Shown one piece after another: positions 51,453 to 55,005 of a stretch of 55,005 bases of DNA (position 1 is the first letter of the stretch; the number at the start of each line of letters is the position of its first letter). This DNA comes from Aequorivita sp. Lineage in GTDB: Bacteria; Bacteroidota; Bacteroidia; Flavobacteriales; Flavobacteriaceae. The notes beneath the pieces are model-generated. The model was given only the letters and a program-made list of their open reading frames with translations. It had not been told where the DNA came from and did not search any database. The stretch covers positions 1 through 55,005 of the forward strand of contig JAPKFY010000005.1 in the NCBI GenBank assembly GCA_026646335.1, in the 5' to 3' direction. A program made the translations under genes and the position numbers.

Positions 51453-52454
51453 ATGGCCAAAAAGGAAGAACGCGATATCGTAATATTGAATGAACATGTA
51501 GCGCTTGGCGAAAGCAAGACTATTGATTTCAGCATCGCAAAACTTTATACTTCTACCAAGGTTGAAATTCCTATCATAATTGAACGGTCCAAAATTCCGG
51601 GACCAACGGTATTGATTACCGCTGCCATTCATGGCGATGAAATAAACGGAGTGGAAATTGTGCGCCAGCTCATTGCCCGAAAATTGAACAAGCCCAAACG
51701 GGGTACCATTATTTGTATTCCAATCTTGAATGTGTTTGGGTTTTTGAACGGCAACCGTTTCTTTCCCGATGGGCGCGATCTAAACCGAGTTTTTCCAGGG
51801 ACCAAATCGGGTTCTTTGGCGAGCCGTGTGGCCTATCATTTCACCAAAAAAGTTTTGCCACACGCAGATTATTGTCTCGATTTTCACACTGGCGGTGCCA
51901 GCAGGTTCAACGCCCCGCAAATTCGCATAAAACCAGACGATGAAAGATTGTTGGAACTTGCAAAAGTTTTCAATGCGCCCTTTACAGTATATTCCAATAC
52001 CCTTGAAAAATCATACCGAAAAGCTTGCCAGAAAATGGGCATCCCTGTGCTGCTTTTTGAAGGTGGCAAAAGCCTTGAAAGCAACAAACATATTGCAAAG
52101 GAAGGTGTAGATGGCATTATGCGTGTTTTGGAACATTTGGATATGTTGGGCAAAAGGCATGTTGCCCCAGTTCCCGCTGCCAAAACCGTTATTATTGAAA
52201 AAAGCAAATGGATACGCGCCTACCGAAGTGGCTTGCTTCACGTGAAAATTGATTGCAACAAACACGTGGAAAAAGGGGAGTTTTTGGCAACAATTACAGA
52301 CCCTTACGGGAAAATGCGCTTTAAGGTTACTTCGCCCAACGAAGGCTATATTATTAATGTGAACCAATCTCCTATTGTCAATCAAGGTGATGCTATTTTT
52401 CATATTTCAACCGTAAATACGGCAAATATGGAAGCTGAAGAAATGGAAGATTAA
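51453..52454 (+). CDS. succinylglutamate desuccinylase/aspartoacylase (M14-like) family protein
   Basis: A 333-residue zinc hydrolase of the AstE/AspA family. Zinc ligands are His60 and Glu63 (AAIHGDEING) and the His of CLDFHTGG near residue 146; ELAKVF and LFEGGKSLE follow, with the catalytic Glu probably in the latter. The C-terminal part (about 255-325) is a lipoyl/biotinyl-like beta domain found in many members. Such enzymes cleave amide bonds of N-acyl amino acids. It starts 2 bases after the second rimK, so it belongs to the cluster and may remove or process glutamate-type tags; this is inference. Confidence 0.88.
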   Translation: MAKKEERDIVILNEHVALGESKTIDFSIAKLYTSTKVEIPIIIERSKIPGPTVLITAAIHGDEINGVEIVRQLIARKLNKPKRGTIICIPILNVFGFLNGNRFFPDGRDLNRVFPGTKSGSLASRVAYHFTKKVLPHADYCLDFHTGGASRFNAPQIRIKPDDERLLELAKVFNAPFTVYSNTLEKSYRKACQKMGIPVLLFEGGKSLESNKHIAKEGVDGIMRVLEHLDMLGKRHVAPVPAAKTVIIEKSKWIRAYRSGLLHVKIDCNKHVEKGEFLATITDPYGKMRFKVTSPNEGYIINVNQSPIVNQGDAIFHISTVNTANMEAEEMED

Positions 52455-52477
52455 CGATTGCTCATTTTTGAAGTAAT

Positions 52478-53062
52478 ATGGCTGATAAACAGACACTGCG
52501 AATAAAATATAAAAAACTTCGCGAAAACCTTCCTGATGATTCCATTGAAGAAATGAGTCTTCAGATTGCAAACCAAGCCTTGAATCTTCCTATTTGGAAC
52601 AAAACATATTACCATATCTTTCTTTCCATTGCTGCTAAAAAAGAAGTGAATACTGATTATCTGATGCACATTTTACAAGGAAAGGACAAAAGCATCGTTG
52701 TTTCAAAAGCCGATTTTTCAACTGGCGAAATGAAACATTTTTTGTTGCAGGAAAATACAGTTTTAAAAACTTCTGAATACGGAATTCTCGAACCTGTTTC
52801 GGGCATTGAAATTTCACCCGAAATGCTGGAAGTTGTTTTTGTTCCATTATTGGGGTATGACCAAAACGGTCATCGCATTGGTTATGGAAAAGGTTTTTAC
52901 GATCGATTTTTGGAAAAATGCAATGCAACCACAGTGTTTGTGGGACTTTCCTTTTTTGAACCCGAACCAAAAATATTTTTTGAGACTACTGATGTCCCTT
53001 TAAATTTTTGTGTCACTCCAAAAAAAATAATAGATTTTAAAAATAACCACTTATCTTTATGA
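52478..53062 (+). CDS. 5-formyltetrahydrofolate cyclo-ligase
   Basis: A 194-residue enzyme (MTHFS family) that turns 5-formyltetrahydrofolate into 5,10-methenyltetrahydrofolate with ATP, in the cytoplasm. The N-terminal basic LRIKYKKLRENL, the central VFVPLLGYDQNGHRIGYGKG (near 122-141) with FYDRFL, and the end FCVTPKKIIDF match the family. It follows the AspA-like gene by 23 bases and may share its transcript without a functional link. The gene is called ygfA, fau or mthfs in different species. Confidence 0.93.
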   Translation: MADKQTLRIKYKKLRENLPDDSIEEMSLQIANQALNLPIWNKTYYHIFLSIAAKKEVNTDYLMHILQGKDKSIVVSKADFSTGEMKHFLLQENTVLKTSEYGILEPVSGIEISPEMLEVVFVPLLGYDQNGHRIGYGKGFYDRFLEKCNATTVFVGLSFFEPEPKIFFETTDVPLNFCVTPKKIIDFKNNHLSL

Positions 53063-53095
53063 GGTTTAAACATTATTAACCAATCATTTAAAGAA

Positions 53096-53383
53096 ATGGA
53101 AACAACCAACCAACCTATGGGAACGCCACCGGACAACAACCTGGTATGGGCAATTCTATGTACCGTTCTATGTTGCCTACCATTGGGCATCGTATCAATA
53201 ATTAAATCGACAAAAGTAAAAGAACTCTGGGCACAAGGAGATACTATTGGCGCCCAAAAAGCAGCAGATGACGCTAAGAAATATGCTATTTGGGGTGCCG
53301 CAGCAGCAGCGATAGTTTGGGTTCTTTACGTAATATTTTTTATGGTAATTGGTTTAGGTGGAGCTTTTGCAGGGTTCAACTAA
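53096..53383 (+). CDS. CD225/dispanin family membrane protein
   Basis: A 95-residue membrane protein with two hydrophobic segments. The first, NNLVWAILCTVLCCLPLGIV (about 14-33) followed by SIIKSTKVKELWAQGD, is the CD225 signature; the second spans about 66-92. Bacterial members are of unknown function; the eukaryotic relatives (IFITM) affect membranes. The end of the gene overlaps the assigned start of the DUF2752 gene by 26 bases, suggesting a coupled pair. Confidence 0.88.
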   Translation: METTNQPMGTPPDNNLVWAILCTVLCCLPLGIVSIIKSTKVKELWAQGDTIGAQKAADDAKKYAIWGAAAAAIVWVLYVIFFMVIGLGGAFAGFN

Positions 53384-53780
53384 GCATTTAAAAATAGCCC
53401 TCATTGCAACATTGCTTGGGGGCTTTGCTCTTATTTATTATTTCTTCAATCCTTCCACAACCTTTTTTATCCCCTGCCCTCTTCATTATATAACAGGTTT
53501 TTATTGCCCTGGTTGTGGCTCGCAGCGGGCAATTCATTTGTTGCTGCACGGAGATTTAATTGGAGCTTTTAGGTTCAATCCATTGATGGTATTGACCTTG
53601 CCCATTTTAATCTACGGATTGGGAATTACAGCTGCCAATTGGATTTTTGGCACGAGCTATCGGTTTATGCTTTTTTACAGCAAGCTCTTTATTTTTGGGT
53701 ATTTTGGGCTGGCAATCCTTTATTGGATCCTACGGAATTTATCTTTTTATCCCTTCACCCTACTTGCTCCTTCAAGCTAA
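53358..53780 (+). CDS. DUF2752 family membrane protein
   Basis: A 140-residue membrane protein of the DUF2752 family with about three TM helices. The family signature IPCPLHYITGFYCPGCGSQR lies at about 38-57 with Cys40, Cys50 and Cys53; these could bind metal. The function is unknown. In Bacteroidota it is commonly paired with CD225 genes, as here. The start may be GTG 53358 or TTG 53367; both overlap the CD225 gene. Its stop is 3 bases from that of lspA on the other strand. Confidence 0.85.
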   Translation: MELLQGSTKHLKIALIATLLGGFALIYYFFNPSTTFFIPCPLHYITGFYCPGCGSQRAIHLLLHGDLIGAFRFNPLMVLTLPILIYGLGITAANWIFGTSYRFMLFYSKLFIFGYFGLAILYWILRNLSFYPFTLLAPSS

Positions 53781-53783
53781 ATG

Positions 53784-54395
53784 CTATGCTTCAATTTCTT
53801 TCTTCGGAAATGCTTTTTTGTTGAAAAGAAGTAACAAAATTACCCCAATACTGATTGAAGAGTCGGCAATGTTGAAAACAGGGTCAAAGAAAGTGAAATA
53901 TGTTCCACCCCAAAAAGGAAACCACTCTGGCAAAGTGCCGCCATACAATGGAAAGTACAGCATATCAACTACTTTTCCGTGAAATAGTGTTCCGTAGCCG
54001 CCACCTTCGGGAAACAAGGTAGCCACTTGGTGATGGCTATCATTGAAGATAATGCCGTAAAAAACAGAATCGATAATATTGCCCAAAGCACCCGCAAAAA
54101 TCAAAGCAACACAAAAAATCAGGATACTCGGCATGTTTTTTCGCACTGAATCCCACAGCCAATACCCAATCCCGCAGATTGCAACAATTCTGAAAAGGGT
54201 TAAAAATAACTTCCCGTATGTGCCGGGAATTTTTGCCCCCCAGGCCATACCTTCATTTTCCACAAAAAGAATTCGAAACCAGTCCAGAACGCGGATTTCT
54301 TCACCTAAAACAAAATGTGTTTTGATATAATATTTTGAAATCTGATCTATTAAAAGAATCAGAATTATAATAATCGTGGCTTTTTTTAGGCTCAT
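53784..54395 (-). CDS. lspA: lipoprotein signal peptidase (signal peptidase II)
   Basis: LspA cleaves the signal peptide of prolipoproteins in the inner membrane; the many lipoproteins in this window depend on it. The 203-residue protein has four TM helices and the family motifs: IDQISKYYIK at the start, the N-x-G region FVENEGMAWG, the first catalytic Asp in AGALGNIIDSVFYG and the second in FDPVFNIADSSIS. It is longer than the E. coli enzyme (about 165) because of an inserted loop between the catalytic motifs (SHHQVATLFPEGGGYG and after), which is typical of Bacteroidota. Confidence 0.95.
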   Translation of the reverse strand: MSLKKATIIIILILLIDQISKYYIKTHFVLGEEIRVLDWFRILFVENEGMAWGAKIPGTYGKLFLTLFRIVAICGIGYWLWDSVRKNMPSILIFCVALIFAGALGNIIDSVFYGIIFNDSHHQVATLFPEGGGYGTLFHGKVVDMLYFPLYGGTLPEWFPFWGGTYFTFFDPVFNIADSSISIGVILLLLFNKKAFPKKEIEA

Positions 54396-54429
54396 AAAAA
54401 GATAGATTTCTCATTCCAAAACTTTTTAT

Positions 54430-54504
54430 AAATAGAGTAGCTCTATTTCAACAACGTTTTGGAGGGCGAAGGCTCTCCTTCGTTAAAGCTTCGGAGAACG
54501 AAGG
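54430..54504. repeat. two hairpins between lspA and the edge gene
   Basis: AAATAGAG (54430-54437) and CTCTATTT (54441-54448) form an 8-base-pair hairpin with loop TAG. CCTTCGTT (54477-54484) and AACGAAGG (54497-54504) form a second perfect 8-base-pair stem inside GAAGGCTCTCCTTCG-type sequence. The second may end the minus-strand edge gene or be part of a dispersed repeat. Confidence 0.45.
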
Positions 54505-54518
54505 CAAAAATAGCAATA

Positions 54519-55005
54519 TTATTTGGTTTGCAGCAGCATAATACTACCATTGATACTCTCTGCCCCAACAAAGAATTTTCCGGTGTTGGATAGATTGTTT
54601 TCTACAGTTCCGTGCTTTGATGTTGCTTTGCCCGAAACACCATTTTGGGCGTGAACGGCAATGTTTCCAGCTACTGTTTTTAAGTGTGCATCCCCTTTAA
54701 ACCCAGTTAATACACAGCTGCCATTCTCCAATGAAATGTTGAGATTTTTAAATGCTCCATTGGCGTTTACAGTTGCCAATTTCGATTTGATTTCAACACC
54801 CATTTTCTTCGGAAGGATTATTTTCATTTCCAAAGCCATTACTTTATGGGCGGCCAGTTTGTCGTTTTCCAAAATAAAAAATGGAGCAAATCCCGTTTTT
54901 ATTGAAAGAATACCTTCAGAAATTTTTTCTTCAATAATTACACTTTCGGAATGTTCGCCGGAAATGTGCAAAGCAATTTTAATACTTGTTTCTTCCGAAG
55001 ATTGG
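54519..55005 (-). CDS. partial gene, putative beta-helical (DUF4097-like) adhesion/scaffold protein
   Basis: The reading frame is open to the window edge, so the N-terminus is missing; about 162 residues remain. They alternate short beta strands and turns (SIKTGFAPFF, LEMKIILPKKMGVEIKSKL, NISLENGSCVLTGFKGD, HLKTVAGNIAVHAQNG, VGAESINGSIML), the repetitive pattern of DUF4097/DUF4098-type beta-helix proteins. Some such proteins are exported and bind other envelope parts. Family and function are uncertain. A hairpin lies after the stop codon. Confidence 0.6.
   Translation of the reverse strand, partial: QSSEETSIKIALHISGEHSESVIIEEKISEGILSIKTGFAPFFILENDKLAAHKVMALEMKIILPKKMGVEIKSKLATVNANGAFKNLNISLENGSCVLTGFKGDAHLKTVAGNIAVHAQNGVSGKATSKHGTVENNLSNTGKFFVGAESINGSIMLLQTK

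Overview
The window looks like a chromosomal segment from a marine-type member of the Flavobacteriaceae (Bacteroidota); the genus cannot be fixed from sequence alone. The evidence is AT-rich DNA, promoter boxes of the Bacteroidota form TAnnTTTG, type IX secretion (T9SS) C-terminal domains of both type A and type B, PorP/SprF and OmpA partners, TonB-dependent receptors with N-terminal carboxypeptidase-regulatory-like domains, lipoproteins with acidic residues after the lipobox Cys, a suf iron-sulfur operon with Bacteroidota-specific additions, and several Bacteroidota DUF families. No rRNA, tRNA, CRISPR array, integrase or complete insertion sequence was seen. No gene-free stretch is longer than about 290 bases.

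Layout. (1) 1-3.5 kb: an accessory stretch of single-gene modules (lipoprotein, two-TM protein, PAP2 phosphatase, HD-domain hydrolase) separated by imperfect inverted repeats resembling gene-cassette recombination sites. (2) 3.7-7.6 kb: housekeeping genes (aminopeptidase P, DUF3784, alpha/beta hydrolase, small zinc-ribbon protein, thiL). (3) 7.8-12.6 kb: a four-gene operon of a T9SS-secreted LVIVD-repeat protein, a seven-bladed propeller lipoprotein, an MbnP-like copper protein and its MbnH-like di-haem partner. (4) 12.7-20.7 kb: a suf operon (sufA-sufB-lipoprotein-sufC-[frameshifted S23/IVP gene]-sufD-sufS-META lipoprotein-sufE-sufT-DUF2480), then a DUF3078 outer-membrane protein and hflX on the other strand. 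(5) 23.3-29.0 kb: a type-B T9SS adhesin, PorP/SprF and OmpA triplet. (6) 29.2-34.1 kb: a DUF5689 lipoprotein and TonB receptor divergent from a secreted EEP-family nuclease. (7) 34.2-46.3 kb, minus strand: four-TM protein, second TonB receptor, M23 peptidase with DUF3108 protein, the hppD and hmgA homogentisate genes, patatin-Omp85 protein and uvrC. (8) 46.4-49.1 kb: His-rich secreted protein and a third TonB receptor, probably metal-related. (9) 49.2-52.5 kb: two RimK-type ATP-grasp ligases, a RimB-type aspartic/zinc protease and an AspA/AstE-type hydrolase in one tight cluster. (10) 52.5-55 kb: formyltetrahydrofolate cyclo-ligase, CD225 and DUF2752 membrane proteins, lspA and a gene cut by the window edge.

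The most unusual features are: short intergenic arrays of 7-base units, different in sequence at each site, mostly starting at or within a few bases of a stop codon; a four-helix-bundle (S23/IVP) gene inside the suf operon, frameshifted in a run of seven A and flanked by imperfect inverted repeats; the cassette-like left end; the MbnP/MbnH operon; and the double-RimK/protease/hydrolase cluster, the best candidate here for an undescribed amino-acid-tagging (writer/eraser) system.
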